From a bacterium (GTDB lineage: Bacteria; Chlamydiota; Chlamydiia; Chlamydiales; SM23-39), in assembly GCA_021780355.1 (NCBI GenBank), contig JAJXYX010000093.1, forward strand, positions 1 to 49,115: a DNA stretch of 49,115 nt. Reading direction: 5' to 3'. Positions 1-9,128 of the stretch are shown here, in pieces. Under the pieces are notes generated by a model that had not been told where the DNA came from, did not search any database, and worked only from the letters and a program-made list of their open reading frames with translations. The position numbers and the translations under genes were made by a program. Positions within the stretch are counted from its first letter, which is position 1; each line of letters opens with the position of its first letter.

Positions 1-35
1 TTAGCTAAGTAACAACACAAGGCTAAAGAGGGGCT

Positions 36-1247
36 ATGAAGTCAGAACAGGTTGATTTAAGGACACAATACTGCACTATGGTTTTTAAGAGAAGTGGCCA
101 AGAGCAAATTTTGATTCGACAAGAGATAGTACGTTATGCTCAACGACATGGGATTAACACAACGGCAAAGCATTATGGCTGCAGTAAAAACACTGTACGT
201 ACGTGGCTTAGACGGTTCGAAAAGGGCGGCACTGGGGAGCTGAAGAATAAGAGTCGGGCTCCTCACTATTGCCCCCATAAAACCCCCAAAGAAATCGAAG
301 ACCTGGTTATTGCTAAATGAAAAAAGGCCCCCTGTTACGGCCCTAGAAGCTTAAAATACTATAATCCCTCATTGAAGCTTTCCCAAGGGGCAATCTATCG
401 AATCCTTAAGGAAAGGGGGCTGCTTCGCAAGCATAGAAAAAAATATCGGGTTAAAAATGATCTCCGAGCAGTCAAGGCAAAATACAAGAGCCTGACGCAT
501 CACCAAGAAGACGTAAAACATTTGTACGACATTCCCGCTTATTGGGCTCAGATGACCAAATACAAGCTGCCCAAGTATGAATATACCATTCGGGATACCA
601 AAACCGGATTCACCGTCGTAGCTTTTGGCAATGAGTATAGCGAGCAGCACTCAACGATGTTGACAGAGACGTATTTGAAGCATCTAAAAAGCTTTGGAGT
701 CGACGTGGGAGAGATAACGATCCAGACAGACAACGGGAGTGAATTTGGGGCTCGCAAAAGGGATATTAAAACACCTGGGTTCGTCAATACGATAGCCGTG
801 GAGTATCGAGCCCGGCATCAGTACATCCCTCCAGGTTGTTCAAATGCGAACGGCGACGTCGAGAGTTTTCATGCCACTGTGGAAAGGGAATTCTTTAACC
901 TTGAGACCTTTAACTCTAGGGAAGAGTTTTTTCGCAAAGCACAGGTTTATCAGAGTTTTTACAACTTCACCCGGGTTAACTTCTCGAAGGGAGGGAAATC
1001 GCCCCTTCATGTGCTCCTGGAAGATCAGCCGGGTATCTCTCCAGAAGTGTTAAACTTCCCGGTTTACGACCTCGACGCCCTCTTTAGGCAGAAAATGGAG
1101 CTATTTTCGACCAACAAGAGGGGTCAATATGTACATAAATTGCCCGTTTTTCAAACGCAAAGATTTTTAACTCATAATTCATTAAACACCAAGGCAAAGA
1201 CCGAAATTAAAATGGCGCATCCGCATAATTATCAAGGATTTAAATAA
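36..1247 (+). pseudogene. IS481-like (rve/DDE) transposase, interrupted by an in-frame TGA
   Basis: One reading frame runs from the ATG at 36 to the stop at 1245-1247, broken only by TGA at 318-320 (codon 95). The first part is a helix-turn-helix domain (HGINTTAKHYGCSKNTVRTWLRRF). The second part is an integrase core: counting from codon 372, D53 (LYDIPAYW), D120 (QTDNGSEF) and E164 (GDVESFHA) form the likely DDE triad, with the IPPG motif before the E. Both halves share a frame, so this is a nonsense mutation and not a programmed frameshift. The first 35 bases probably hold the left end of the IS, and I could not find a matching inverted repeat on the right. The element looks recently inactivated because no other damage is visible. 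A functional TGA readthrough is possible but unlikely. Confidence 0.85.
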
Positions 1248-1468
1248 ACAATAATATTTAAGAAAAATTTCAAAAAAAAAAAAAAAAAACATCTATTAAA
1301 ACGGCCAAAGACCGTCTAAGCAAATGTTAAAAGATGGGAAAGAAAAAGGTCAAAAAGGGGGCGTTTTCCAGAAAAATAAGAGCCAAAAGCAACCAGAGCC
1401 TGACGTTAGTCAAAAAAAATTTACCATCGATTTTTGACAAAAATCTCCCGCGTTCTTTCTTTAAATAT
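1248..1468. other. Non-coding gap with an 18-A run and a family A fragment
   Basis: I see no gene here. An uninterrupted run of 18 A lies at 1272-1289, just after the transposase. Around 1410-1450 a short stretch (ATCGATTTTTGACA...ATCTCCCG) matches the inner right arm of the family A element at 19608-19772, so it is probably a decayed fragment of another copy. The right end of the IS should lie in this gap but is not obvious. Confidence 0.5.
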
Positions 1469-1637
1469 TATACCGTTTGTAACTCAAGAATCGGCTATTG
1501 AACTGGATTAAAAGCTACCAAAAATCGATTGCGGCAAAGTGGGTTCTATTTGCCTCATACTTACCTACCTCGCCGCAATCGATTTTGGTAGCTTTTAATC
1601 CAGTTCAATAGCCGATTCTTGAGTCACGAATGGTATA
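1469..1637. repeat. Palindromic miniature element, family A, copy 1
   Basis: This 169-bp element begins TATACCGTT and ends with its complement ATGGTATA. Its arms pair almost throughout: ACTCAAGAATCGGCTATTG on the left with CAATAGCCGATTCTTGAGT on the right, then AAAAGCTACCAAAAATCGATT with its complement. It has no coding capacity. Related copies lie at 17738-17908 and 19608-19772, with fragments at 1410-1450, 17716-17737, 19795-19814 and 27432-27500. The TA at each outer edge suggests a TA target-site duplication, as used by IS630/Tc1-type transposases. That link is an inference, since no such transposase is present in the window. Confidence 0.85.
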
Positions 1638-1666
1638 AGTTAGCGCTTATGGGGTTTCGCCCTAAC

Positions 1667-3790
1667 TTAACGTTGAGCCACTAATGTTTTTAAAGTGGTT
1701 GGGGCGTAGAGACCTCCGAAGCGTTTGATGAGATCAGAGGCTCTAGTGCCCATTTGGGCGTCAAAGACTTCGAGGGCAGAGAGAGCTCGGTTAAACCTTT
1801 CTACATCGACGGGTCTTTCTCTGACCAAGAGGGCGGACGAGTACATGAGCCAGCGGAAGAAGTCGAGTTCTTCTCTTTGATCGAATGAGCTGTTGAAGAG
1901 TTGAATGAAAGCGAAAAATGTGGCTTGAGCGGCGGCTGAGGTGTCGAGGGCGTCTTTGCAAGTGAAACTCATCACTTCAGGCTCGAACCAATCGATACAT
2001 TTGAGAAGGAAGAATTGATAGAAAATTTCTATAAAATCTTCTCTTTGCTTGCGGGTTAGTTTTTTGGATGAGGAGAAAAATTCTTGGTGGATGAGAGGGA
2101 TGACCTGCTTTACAAAGGCGGAAAGCTGCTCTTTTTGAAGAGTTGAGGGGAAAGAAAAACCACACTCTTCGGGAGAGTCGAACTGCGCAATGAAAGAAGA
2201 GAAAAACTCTTCGGCTTTGTCCATGCTAAAGTATTCATAATTTTGATGATAAAAATCTGTGGATTTGGGAAGAGTGACCACATCAAAGTTTTTTCTAAAC
2301 TCGGCGTTGCTTCGGAGTTGGTCTAGCGCTTTGCAGCGAGCAAATTCTTTCCAAGACGTCCGATCTTGAAAATTGATCAATAAGTGCTTTTTCTGCTTCG
2401 ATTTTTTAGAGAAAAAACGCAAATACCCCTTAAATTCTTCTAGAATATCGACTTTGTTGATCATGATCTGGCTCGTTGGAGAAGGCAGTCTGATCATGTG
2501 GATATGAAGAGCTCGGGTGCGGATGTCAAAAAGACGCACCGGAAGGTTTTGCTGGCCGATCGGATCGAAAGGAATCAACTTATCTTCGTCTTTCGATTCT
2601 CGGACTAAGTCGAAAATTTTAAACAAAGGACCGTTAGGAAAATGGCCCATCTCCGTTCTAAATTTTTCATCATCATAGATGAATTGGTTCCATACAGACT
2701 CGCCTTTAGGCAAAGCAGCTTCCTTTTCCCCTTTCCGCATAGTTCGATGAACAAGCCCGATCACCTCTTGCTTTACCCCACCGGATCTAACGAAAAACCA
2801 ATAGCAAAGAGAGTGAGTTAAATGCAAAAGCGCGTAAGACGCTTTATCTGAAGAATCGGGGGGGTAGGCGATCGCTCTTTGATATTCAACTGTTCGAAGG
2901 GTCTGACGCAGAAAGGTATGAAAATCCTCATAATACTGCAAACAGCTCTTACCGATCGTGTTTTGGATAAGATTTCTAGGATTGGCCGCTAGAAAAAGGG
3001 CAATTAAAGCCATGCGCAAAGAAGAAGACCACTGATGATTTTCCAATTTTTTCGATAATTTATAAAAATCTTCAATGTCATCATGGCATCCAGACAAAAT
3101 TTGTCCTGCACTTGCCTGAAGATCTCGATCCTGCATAGCTCGAATCTTTAATAAAGGGTCTTCTTCCAGCGTGTCGCTATCTATAGAAAAATCGATGCTC
3201 GTCTTTAAATTGCGGATGATATCTGTGTTGTAATAGACGCCGCCGTCCTCCTTGCGTAAGTAAAAAAGCTCATAATCCCGATCTCTTTTCACAGCTTCTA
3301 CATCGACTAGAGCTTCGGCAGGGGCGTCGTATTCCTCTTGCTTAGATTTCATTTGCTTAGAGAAGCGATGCTGATAGTAATACATCAAATCTTGATATTC
3401 AGGCCGTTCCGTAATCGAGATTACTTTGCGGCCCGTACGAAAAGCGAGGTAGCGATCGAAAATCACCCCCGATTCGCCGACCAAAGACATCATGGCCGCG
3501 ATCCCCTTAATCGCTTTTTGATCGTCCCAGTTCATGTCAGAATGCTCTGAAAGAGCAATCAAGTGGTTATGGATCGTGCGATAAGTAACGTCCATGACTT
3601 CAAGCAGCACATCAAATTCTTCGCTCAGCCAAGTAACGGCCCCCGCTCCAAATTCTTCCTTATCTGTTACAATCCGCTTTCCTTTAACCAGTCCGATCAA
3701 AGGAGGAGCTTCAAGATCCAAACCCACAATAGTAGCAAGATTATCCAAAGCTTCTTGGATAGTGTATATCTCTTTTATTTTATAGCTCAT
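1667..3790 (-). CDS. Large hypothetical protein, 707 aa
   Basis: I do not recognise this protein. It is 707 residues long, soluble by inspection, mostly helical and rich in charged residues, with no signal peptide or clear membrane segment. The ATG at 3790 follows a good ribosome site (GTGAGG, about 5 bases upstream). The distal half contains many Phe-rich helical stretches (for example EEFFSSFIAQF and FFAFIQLFNSSF). The gene stands alone, with a family A element directly downstream and an AT-rich divergent promoter region upstream shared with the MFS gene. Codon use and length support a real gene. A lineage-specific cytosolic or secreted chlamydial protein is possible, but I see no motif that assigns a function. 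Confidence 0.85.
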   Translation of the reverse strand: MSYKIKEIYTIQEALDNLATIVGLDLEAPPLIGLVKGKRIVTDKEEFGAGAVTWLSEEFDVLLEVMDVTYRTIHNHLIALSEHSDMNWDDQKAIKGIAAMMSLVGESGVIFDRYLAFRTGRKVISITERPEYQDLMYYYQHRFSKQMKSKQEEYDAPAEALVDVEAVKRDRDYELFYLRKEDGGVYYNTDIIRNLKTSIDFSIDSDTLEEDPLLKIRAMQDRDLQASAGQILSGCHDDIEDFYKLSKKLENHQWSSSLRMALIALFLAANPRNLIQNTIGKSCLQYYEDFHTFLRQTLRTVEYQRAIAYPPDSSDKASYALLHLTHSLCYWFFVRSGGVKQEVIGLVHRTMRKGEKEAALPKGESVWNQFIYDDEKFRTEMGHFPNGPLFKIFDLVRESKDEDKLIPFDPIGQQNLPVRLFDIRTRALHIHMIRLPSPTSQIMINKVDILEEFKGYLRFFSKKSKQKKHLLINFQDRTSWKEFARCKALDQLRSNAEFRKNFDVVTLPKSTDFYHQNYEYFSMDKAEEFFSSFIAQFDSPEECGFSFPSTLQKEQLSAFVKQVIPLIHQEFFSSSKKLTRKQREDFIEIFYQFFLLKCIDWFEPEVMSFTCKDALDTSAAAQATFFAFIQLFNSSFDQREELDFFRWLMYSSALLVRERPVDVERFNRALSALEVFDAQMGTRASDLIKRFGGLYAPTTLKTLVAQR

Positions 3791-3951
3791 AAAACCTCAC
3801 AAACAACCACCTAATTTAATTATCACCTTATTTAATTAATAGAGCAACTAAAAAAAACAATCATTTGCATTTAGTTTCTCAAGCAACTAAAAAACATAAT
3901 TTAATAGATAAAAAATTCATTCTCCATTTATTCTGAAAAGAAAGAGTTCAT
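3791..3951. promoter_or_regulatory. AT-rich divergent promoter region
   Basis: This 161-bp stretch between two divergent genes is very AT-rich and contains an imperfect direct repeat (AGCAACTAAAAAA, near 3842 and 3881). Promoters for both flanking genes must lie here. I cannot place convincing -35/-10 pairs. Confidence 0.4.
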
Positions 3952-5109
3952 ATGGCGCTTTTGATCCGCTCCCTTATTCCTCCTCTACTTAGTTTGGTTC
4001 TCTTAATTTTCGGCAGTGGACTCTTTAGCACATTTGTATCTATTCGTTTAGAAATGAGTGGATTTGATGTAGAAGTGATTGGACTTGTCACCTCAGCTCT
4101 CTACATTGGAATCTTAACAGGATCTTTAAAAGCAAGTCGATGGATCTCTCTTTTAGGCCACGTCCGTTCTTTCATTCTCTTCGCCGGAGCTTCTGCGGCG
4201 CTCGTTCTTCTGCAGGCCATTTGGATCGATCCCTGGTATTGGGCAGCTCTTCGCCTGATTGGGGGAATTTGCATGGCCGGCATTTTTGTCGTGATCGAAA
4301 GCTGGCTGCTCATCTTAGCTTCCCCTTCTTTAAGGGGCGCCATTTTATCCATCTATCTCGCTGTATTCTATGCCGCTCTCTCAGCAGGCCAGCTCCTGAT
4401 CAACATCGCCGATCCCGCAGGGCTCTCCCCCTTTTTCATCACTGCAACTCTCAGCGCCCTTTCCATTCTCCCTATCACCTCAAAAAAAATTGAGACCCCA
4501 AAACTCTGCGACACACCCTCCATGAAACTCAATCATTTTTTTAAACTTTCCCCTTTAGGCTTCATGGGCGGCATCATTTCCGGCATGCTTTTAGCCGTCA
4601 TCTATGGCCTTCTCCCTGTCTACGCCACCGAAATCGGGCTTTCGATCTCTCAAATCGGCACTCTCATGGCGATTGTGATCTTCGGAGGCCTAAGTCTTCA
4701 ATGGCCCATCGGGCGCTGGGCAGACAAAGGCAATCGTAAATTCGTCCTCAATCTTGCCAGCTTTCTCTCCGCCCTCCTCGCCCTCTCCATCGCTATTCAA
4801 CACCCCATCCATCCCCTCATTCTCAACCTCATTATCTGGTTTTTTGGCGGATTTTCCTTCACCCTCTACCCTCTCAGCATGGCCTACGTCTGCGAAAAAA
4901 TCCAAGAGGACCAAATCGTCCCCGCCACCGGGGGCTTCGTCCTCTCCTACAGCATCGGCGCCATCGCCGGCCCCCTCTGCGCCGCTTTTACCATGGACTA
5001 CCTCGGTTCCGCCGGCCTCTTCTACTTCCTTACTCTCATCACCTTAGCTCTCGGTTGCTTCGGCCTTTACCCCACCAAATCCCCAGCCTCTGAAAATCTC
5101 GATTCTTAA
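3952..5109 (+). CDS. MFS transporter, YcaD-like
   Basis: The protein is 385 residues with about 12 hydrophobic segments in the usual 6+6 major facilitator arrangement. The N-terminal half has a helix-1 region with FGSGLFSTFVSIRLEMSG and the intracellular loop after helix 2. The C-terminal half starts near residue 200 (FKLSPLGFMGGIISGMLL) and carries the second MFS signature GRWADKGNRK. This pattern fits the YcaD/TetA-like uniporter group of inner-membrane carriers, often described as amino-acid or drug exporters, but the substrate cannot be read from sequence. The ATG follows AAGAAAGAG. The 3' third is clearly more GC-rich and more C-rich than the 5' end, rising toward the palindrome at 5114. 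Confidence 0.85.
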   Translation: MALLIRSLIPPLLSLVLLIFGSGLFSTFVSIRLEMSGFDVEVIGLVTSALYIGILTGSLKASRWISLLGHVRSFILFAGASAALVLLQAIWIDPWYWAALRLIGGICMAGIFVVIESWLLILASPSLRGAILSIYLAVFYAALSAGQLLINIADPAGLSPFFITATLSALSILPITSKKIETPKLCDTPSMKLNHFFKLSPLGFMGGIISGMLLAVIYGLLPVYATEIGLSISQIGTLMAIVIFGGLSLQWPIGRWADKGNRKFVLNLASFLSALLALSIAIQHPIHPLILNLIIWFFGGFSFTLYPLSMAYVCEKIQEDQIVPATGGFVLSYSIGAIAGPLCAAFTMDYLGSAGLFYFLTLITLALGCFGLYPTKSPASENLDS

Positions 5110-5113
5110 CTCA

Positions 5114-5264
5114 TGGAGCTTCGCCCCAAACCCCACCAAAGGACTGCCGTCCTTTAGAAACCTACTTGATTTAATGATCATCTTCCGCAGCGGAAGATGA
5201 TCCAAAAAAACAAATAGGTTTCCAAAGGACGCAGTCCTTTGGTGGGGTTTGGGGCGAAGCCACA
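5114..5264. repeat. Giant palindromic element, family B, copy 1
   Basis: A roughly 151-bp near-perfect inverted repeat. The outer arm is GCTTCGCCCCAAACCCCACC followed by AAAGGACTG, mirrored at the right end. The centre is the palindrome GATCATCTTCCGC/GCGGAAGATGATC. It sits between the 3' ends of two converging genes and could act as a bidirectional terminator. A close relative lies at 11108-11256 and an end remnant at 48855-48867. The plus strand switches from C-rich to G-rich across it. Confidence 0.85.
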
Positions 5265-5266
5265 AT

Positions 5267-5638
5267 TTAGTCGGCGTTATACGATTTGAATTCGAGGTAG
5301 TTGGTGAAGAATGCGACGAGCCAGATGAAAGTTCCGGCGATGAGGACGCCGAGGGGGCTGGTGACTTGAACGCCGAAGGGGGCGATGGAGACGATAAAAA
5401 AGGCTCCGTAGCTGATGATGGCTGTCATGAGGCCGATTTTGCATTTTGTGGGATTCAGTTCGAGGATGGAGAGGAAAGGAAAGACGGTCGCGTTGAAGAA
5501 AGCTAAGATGAGGGAAAAGAGAAGATCGGTGATGACGTTGGGAACCTGTTCAAAATAGACGATTTGAAGGCCGGGAGAAACGCGGTTAATGAAAAAGACA
5601 GCGAGGAAGTTGAAGAAGATGCTGCGGAAATAGTTCAT
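5267..5638 (-). CDS. Small membrane protein, phage-holin-4 (YvlD-like) family
   Basis: The protein is 123 residues with four hydrophobic segments. It resembles the small YvlD/phage_holin_4_2 membrane proteins, which share an N-terminal amphipathic helix and a short PG motif before helix 2 (SPGLQIVYFE). The function of this family in non-phage genomes is unknown. It is paralogous to the gene just upstream: MNYFRSIFFNFLAVFF lines up with MHYLKSLFFNFLIIFL. The two overlap by ATGA (start 5638, upstream stop 5635-5637), so they are translationally coupled. The plus strand over this gene is strongly G-rich, opposite to the MFS gene across the palindrome. Confidence 0.75.
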   Translation of the reverse strand: MNYFRSIFFNFLAVFFINRVSPGLQIVYFEQVPNVITDLLFSLILAFFNATVFPFLSILELNPTKCKIGLMTAIISYGAFFIVSIAPFGVQVTSPLGVLIAGTFIWLVAFFTNYLEFKSYNAD

Positions 5639-6069
5639 TTAGGCTCGTCATGGTGGGGGTTTTCTTCTTCCTCTATGTTGGAAGAGGGGGGATGGCGAGT
5701 GGATTTGCAACCGATGTTCATTTCAAAATAATTGGCAAAAATGCTTCCGAGGGAAACAGCAGACGCGACAATGACATAACCTTTTAAAGAAGTGACCGAT
5801 ACGCCTAAAGGGAGGATTTTTAACAGAGCATACATAGCAAAATTGAGCAAAATGGCAATGAAAACAATCCTGAGGCCGATGAGGCGGGAATCGATGATTT
5901 TTAACATGGGGTAAATGAGGGAGTTTAGAAATCCAAGTCCAGCTGCGAAGAAAAGATCCTTTCCTATATGCGGCAATTTTGTAGGATCGGTTAGCTCAAT
6001 CCCGGCAAAAACATGTAGAGAAAGAAAAATAATCAAAAAATTAAAAAAAAGACTTTTAAGGTAGTGCAT
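5635..6069 (-). CDS. Small membrane protein, paralogue of the downstream holin-like gene
   Basis: Reading from the ATG at 6069 gives 144 residues that align from the first residue with the downstream paralogue. I therefore prefer this start over one 30 codons upstream, which would run into the divergent oppA promoter. Four membrane segments are visible, followed by a charged tail (EEEENPHHDEPK). The pair forms a two-gene operon with an ATGA overlap. By family it belongs with YvlD/phage_holin_4_2 membrane proteins of unknown role. No lysis cassette or phage gene is nearby, so a true holin role is not supported. Confidence 0.75.
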   Translation of the reverse strand: MHYLKSLFFNFLIIFLSLHVFAGIELTDPTKLPHIGKDLFFAAGLGFLNSLIYPMLKIIDSRLIGLRIVFIAILLNFAMYALLKILPLGVSVTSLKGYVIVASAVSLGSIFANYFEMNIGCKSTRHPPSSNIEEEENPHHDEPK

Positions 6070-6172
6070 AGTTTGCTCATATTTTCTATAACCTAACATT
6101 ACAAAATTGATTATAAGCGTGGCAAGGGATTTTTTTTGCTTATTTTTACGATTTAACATAGTATTTGAGGCT

Positions 6173-7723
6173 ATGACTCGTATTTTCTTCTGCTTATTGT
6201 TGCTTTTAGCGTCTTGCGCCGCTCCTGAAAAACCATCTTCGCTGCGAATCGCTTTTCAAGCTAGCCCGGCTACACTGGATCCTCGCAAAGCCAATGACTT
6301 TATCTCTTGCAGCCTGATGTGTTTATTGTATGAGGGGCTGATGAGAAATTGTCCAGACGGGTCTGTCGAGCCCGCTCTAGCTGAGAGGGTTGAAATCTCT
6401 CATGATTTGCTCGTTTACACGTTTTATTTACGGGATGCTTTTTGGAGCGACGGGAAGAAAGTAACTGCCTATGAGCTTGAGGCTTCTTGGAAAAAAGGGA
6501 TAGCCCCTGAGTTTCCTTCTCTATGTGCTTATCTATTTTATCCTATTAAACACGCGGAAAAGGCTTTAAGGAAGGAAAAACCTCTAGAAGATGTGGGCAT
6601 ACGAGCTTTAGATGAAAAAACCTTCCAAGTCGAATTAGAAAGACCATGCCCCTATTTTCTCTCGTTGACGGCCTTTTCTAGTTTTTTTCCCATCCCCTTG
6701 GATCTACAGGAGAACAATCTAGATCAAGTTAGACCTCTTGTTGTAAATGGCCCTTTTTGCCTAGAGATGCAATCGACTCATGCCAAGCTACTTTTGAAAA
6801 AAAATCCCCGTTTTTGGAATCGAGACTCCATCCGTCTCGAGGAGATCTCTATCCATATTGTGCCTGACGAGACAACGGCTTTGCATCTATTTGAGCGCCA
6901 AGAGCTCGATTGGATCGGAGGGGCCCTTTCTCCGATCTCATTGGACGCTCTCTCTTTGATCAAAAAAAAGAGACAGGGGCAATTTTCCCCAACTGCAGCC
7001 ACGACTTTTTGCACATTCAATACCCATAAATCCCCTTTCGACTGCAAAGAACTGCGGCAAGCCCTCTCTTTAGCCATCAATCGAGAGGAAATCATCGAGC
7101 ACATTACGCAAATGGGGGAAATCAGCGCCACTCGCTGCCTCCCTCCCGCTTTAATGGAGGGGAAAAACAAACATCTTTACCCCTCTTACGACCCTAAACA
7201 GGCCCAAGCCCTTTTCTCTCAAGCCTGTTTAACAAAAAAATTCCCTCCAGCGACTTTAGTGTTCAAATCGCATCCTCTGGATAAACAAATTGCGCAGCTA
7301 CTTCAACAGCAATGGCGCAAAGTGCTAGGGATTCATATTGAGCTGCAAGAAGTAGATGTGAAAACGCACAAAAAGCTGCTGCTGAGCAGAAATTATGATC
7401 TTTCTCTTTCCAATTGGATTGCACAAGTCAACGATCCGATCAATATTTTAGAGCGATTTAAAGATTTGGAAAATTCAAAAAATTATCCCGCCTGGCAAGA
7501 TGCTCGTTTTACTAACCTGGTGCAAGCGGCTTTAGAAACTACACAAAAAGAACAAAGACTCCAATGGATTGAAGCTGCGGAAGAGGTGTTTGCCCAAGCG
7601 ATGCCGCTAGCCCCCATTTATCATTGGACCAGCTTTAGTCTTTGCCAGCCTCGGGTAAAAAACCTCTACACGACCCCGACAGGCGGGGTCTTGTTCGAGC
7701 GCAGCTGGATCAGCGAATCGTAA
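6173..7723 (+). CDS. oppA: Oligopeptide ABC transporter substrate-binding lipoprotein
   Basis: The ATG at 6173 gives a classic lipoprotein signal, MTRIFFCLLLLLASC, with the lipobox Cys at residue 15. GAGG lies just upstream. The mature protein, about 500 residues, is a family 5 extracellular solute-binding protein, with the usual opening LRIAFQASPATLDPRKANDF, FYLRDAFWSDGKKVTA and the late IHIELQEVDVKTHK region. It binds oligopeptides outside the inner membrane and delivers them to an Opp permease. No oppBCDF genes are next to it, so it may be an orphan binding protein, as multiple OppA copies are common in Chlamydiae. Its 3' end overlaps the converging gene by 14 bp. Confidence 0.9.
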   Translation: MTRIFFCLLLLLASCAAPEKPSSLRIAFQASPATLDPRKANDFISCSLMCLLYEGLMRNCPDGSVEPALAERVEISHDLLVYTFYLRDAFWSDGKKVTAYELEASWKKGIAPEFPSLCAYLFYPIKHAEKALRKEKPLEDVGIRALDEKTFQVELERPCPYFLSLTAFSSFFPIPLDLQENNLDQVRPLVVNGPFCLEMQSTHAKLLLKKNPRFWNRDSIRLEEISIHIVPDETTALHLFERQELDWIGGALSPISLDALSLIKKKRQGQFSPTAATTFCTFNTHKSPFDCKELRQALSLAINREEIIEHITQMGEISATRCLPPALMEGKNKHLYPSYDPKQAQALFSQACLTKKFPPATLVFKSHPLDKQIAQLLQQQWRKVLGIHIELQEVDVKTHKKLLLSRNYDLSLSNWIAQVNDPINILERFKDLENSKNYPAWQDARFTNLVQAALETTQKEQRLQWIEAAEEVFAQAMPLAPIYHWTSFSLCQPRVKNLYTTPTGGVLFERSWISES

Positions 7724-8528
7724 TTGTCCGCTTGACTTGATTGAAAGGCCCGGGCACAACCTTGTTCTTAGCATCCAGCAGTTCCAACTGGACAGTGTGA
7801 GTTCCTTTTTTAAGGCCGTAAATATAGTAAGGCTGCCAAATGGTGAGCGTTCGGACCATCGATTGATCAATCGTTAAACGCACCTTGTACCCATCAGCGG
7901 AAAGCTCACAGTTCGTGAGGTAAAAATCCAGTAAAACGGGCTTGTTTTCAACGAGATCCATTTGATTTCCGGGCTCATTATACGTAAGGTAAGGTTTTGC
8001 GAGATCGATCCCTAAATGATTTGTTTGATCTTCCAAGTAAAAGGTGGTGACGGCAAACGTTTTTTCCCCTTTTAAGGCCTCTCCATACGAACGGGCAGGA
8101 AACATGCGGATCGTGTGAAGCCCGGGATCTAAAGAAAATGGGACTTCAAACTTGTAAGAGAGGACATAGTAATTTCCCTGCTCTTTAAAAGGATCGACCG
8201 CCGGCTCATTCACAGCAAAATAAGGCTTATCGTCGATGACCACATGAAGAGTTTGTCCCTTATTTGAATTGGCGATTTCATCTTTCCGGTCAAAATACGA
8301 ATCTGTTCCTAGGGCATATCCCTCGACTCTTACCTGTATCCATACGGGGTTTTTTGTTACAAAGCTCCCATTTTTAGGAAGAGCTGTATATAAAGAAACC
8401 GTTTCCGGCTCTGGCGTTGGCTTGACTCCCATTAAACGGATATAATCATGAGATTGACCGTAAGAACTTTCGGCTTGAAGAGTCAACGCGCATACACAAA
8501 AGCACAAAAGAGAAATAAAAAACTTCAT
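7710..8528 (-). CDS. Secreted hypothetical protein
   Basis: I chose the ATG at 8528 because a GGAG site lies right before it and it opens with a clean Sec signal peptide (MKFFISLLCFCVCALTLQAE). The mature part, about 250 residues, looks all-beta, with phrases such as VWIQVRVEGYALG, GLHTIRMFPARSYG and GTHTVQLELLDAKN that recall Ig-like or carbohydrate-binding sandwich domains. I do not recognise the family. It is probably periplasmic or surface-exposed. It is transcribed divergently from another exported unknown at 8658, and its last 14 bases overlap oppA. Confidence 0.8.
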   Translation of the reverse strand: MKFFISLLCFCVCALTLQAESSYGQSHDYIRLMGVKPTPEPETVSLYTALPKNGSFVTKNPVWIQVRVEGYALGTDSYFDRKDEIANSNKGQTLHVVIDDKPYFAVNEPAVDPFKEQGNYYVLSYKFEVPFSLDPGLHTIRMFPARSYGEALKGEKTFAVTTFYLEDQTNHLGIDLAKPYLTYNEPGNQMDLVENKPVLLDFYLTNCELSADGYKVRLTIDQSMVRTLTIWQPYYIYGLKKGTHTVQLELLDAKNKVVPGPFNQVKRTITIR

Positions 8529-8657
8529 GGAACTCCTGTAAATACACCATGGCTGTCTAGCCAAGGCTAAAAGATTTTTCATACCTCGGCTAGATATATT
8601 TTTTCAACCATCAAGAAGATTGCCAGAAATCGTTGCTTTCCGATAGATAAGGAAAAT

Positions 8658-9128
8658 ATGAAGCACATTAAACCCTCCCCTCTTTTCATGATGCTCTGCA
8701 CGGCAGGCTTTTTTATTGCGGCCATTTTTCTTTTTCAACGCGAGACTCTTTTTAAAACCTCTCTGATTTTCAACTCAACTTGCTTGGCGCAAAACACCTA
8801 TTTAGGCCCCATCACTCCTGTAAAAGGAAATCCTCAGCTCATCCGCGTAGAGATCATCGTCAACGACGATCCCAAACTCGGAGGACTGCAGATCAAGGAA
8901 GTTCATTTTAATGAAACAAACATTCCGTTAAAACCTAGGGACATTAATGGGTTTAGAGGACAAGGGAGCTTTCAGCTTCCCCCCGGAAAGTATAAACTTA
9001 CATGGGTTGTCAACCGAGATAAATTCGCATGGCCGCGCAGCGTCTCTCATGAACAGATCGTCACCCTCGATCCTAGAGACCTTTGGGTGCAAATCTCCAT
9101 TCAAGGAGAAGACGCCTCGATCCTCTGA
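8658..9128 (+). CDS. Membrane-anchored hypothetical protein
   Basis: The protein is 156 residues. It has one N-terminal hydrophobic segment (residues 9-26, FMMLCTAGFFIAAIFLFQ) that may be a signal anchor, then a beta-rich domain with FQLPPGKYKLTWVVNRDKFAWP, similar in flavour to the beta-sandwich of its divergent neighbour at 7710-8528. I do not recognise the family. RBS AAGGAAAAT precedes the ATG. Its end overlaps the converging lipase-like gene by 28 bp. Confidence 0.7.
   Translation: MKHIKPSPLFMMLCTAGFFIAAIFLFQRETLFKTSLIFNSTCLAQNTYLGPITPVKGNPQLIRVEIIVNDDPKLGGLQIKEVHFNETNIPLKPRDINGFRGQGSFQLPPGKYKLTWVVNRDKFAWPRSVSHEQIVTLDPRDLWVQISIQGEDASIL

Noticed and set aside
372-1247. Second transposase ORF as an independent orfB with programmed frameshift
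   Set aside because: It is in the same frame as the first part and starts only after an in-frame TGA, so it is one gene with a nonsense codon.
1272-1289. 18-A run as an IS target duplication or a terminator
   Set aside because: No paired stem precedes it on either strand and no matching tract flanks the other IS end; left as a simple repeat.
3842-3897. Direct repeat AGCAACTAAAAAA as an operator
   Set aside because: The repeat is short, in very AT-rich DNA, and not positioned against a recognisable promoter.
5267-6069. Holin-like genes as part of a prophage or lysis cassette
   Set aside because: No phage gene is nearby; the YvlD-type family is widespread in non-phage chromosomes.
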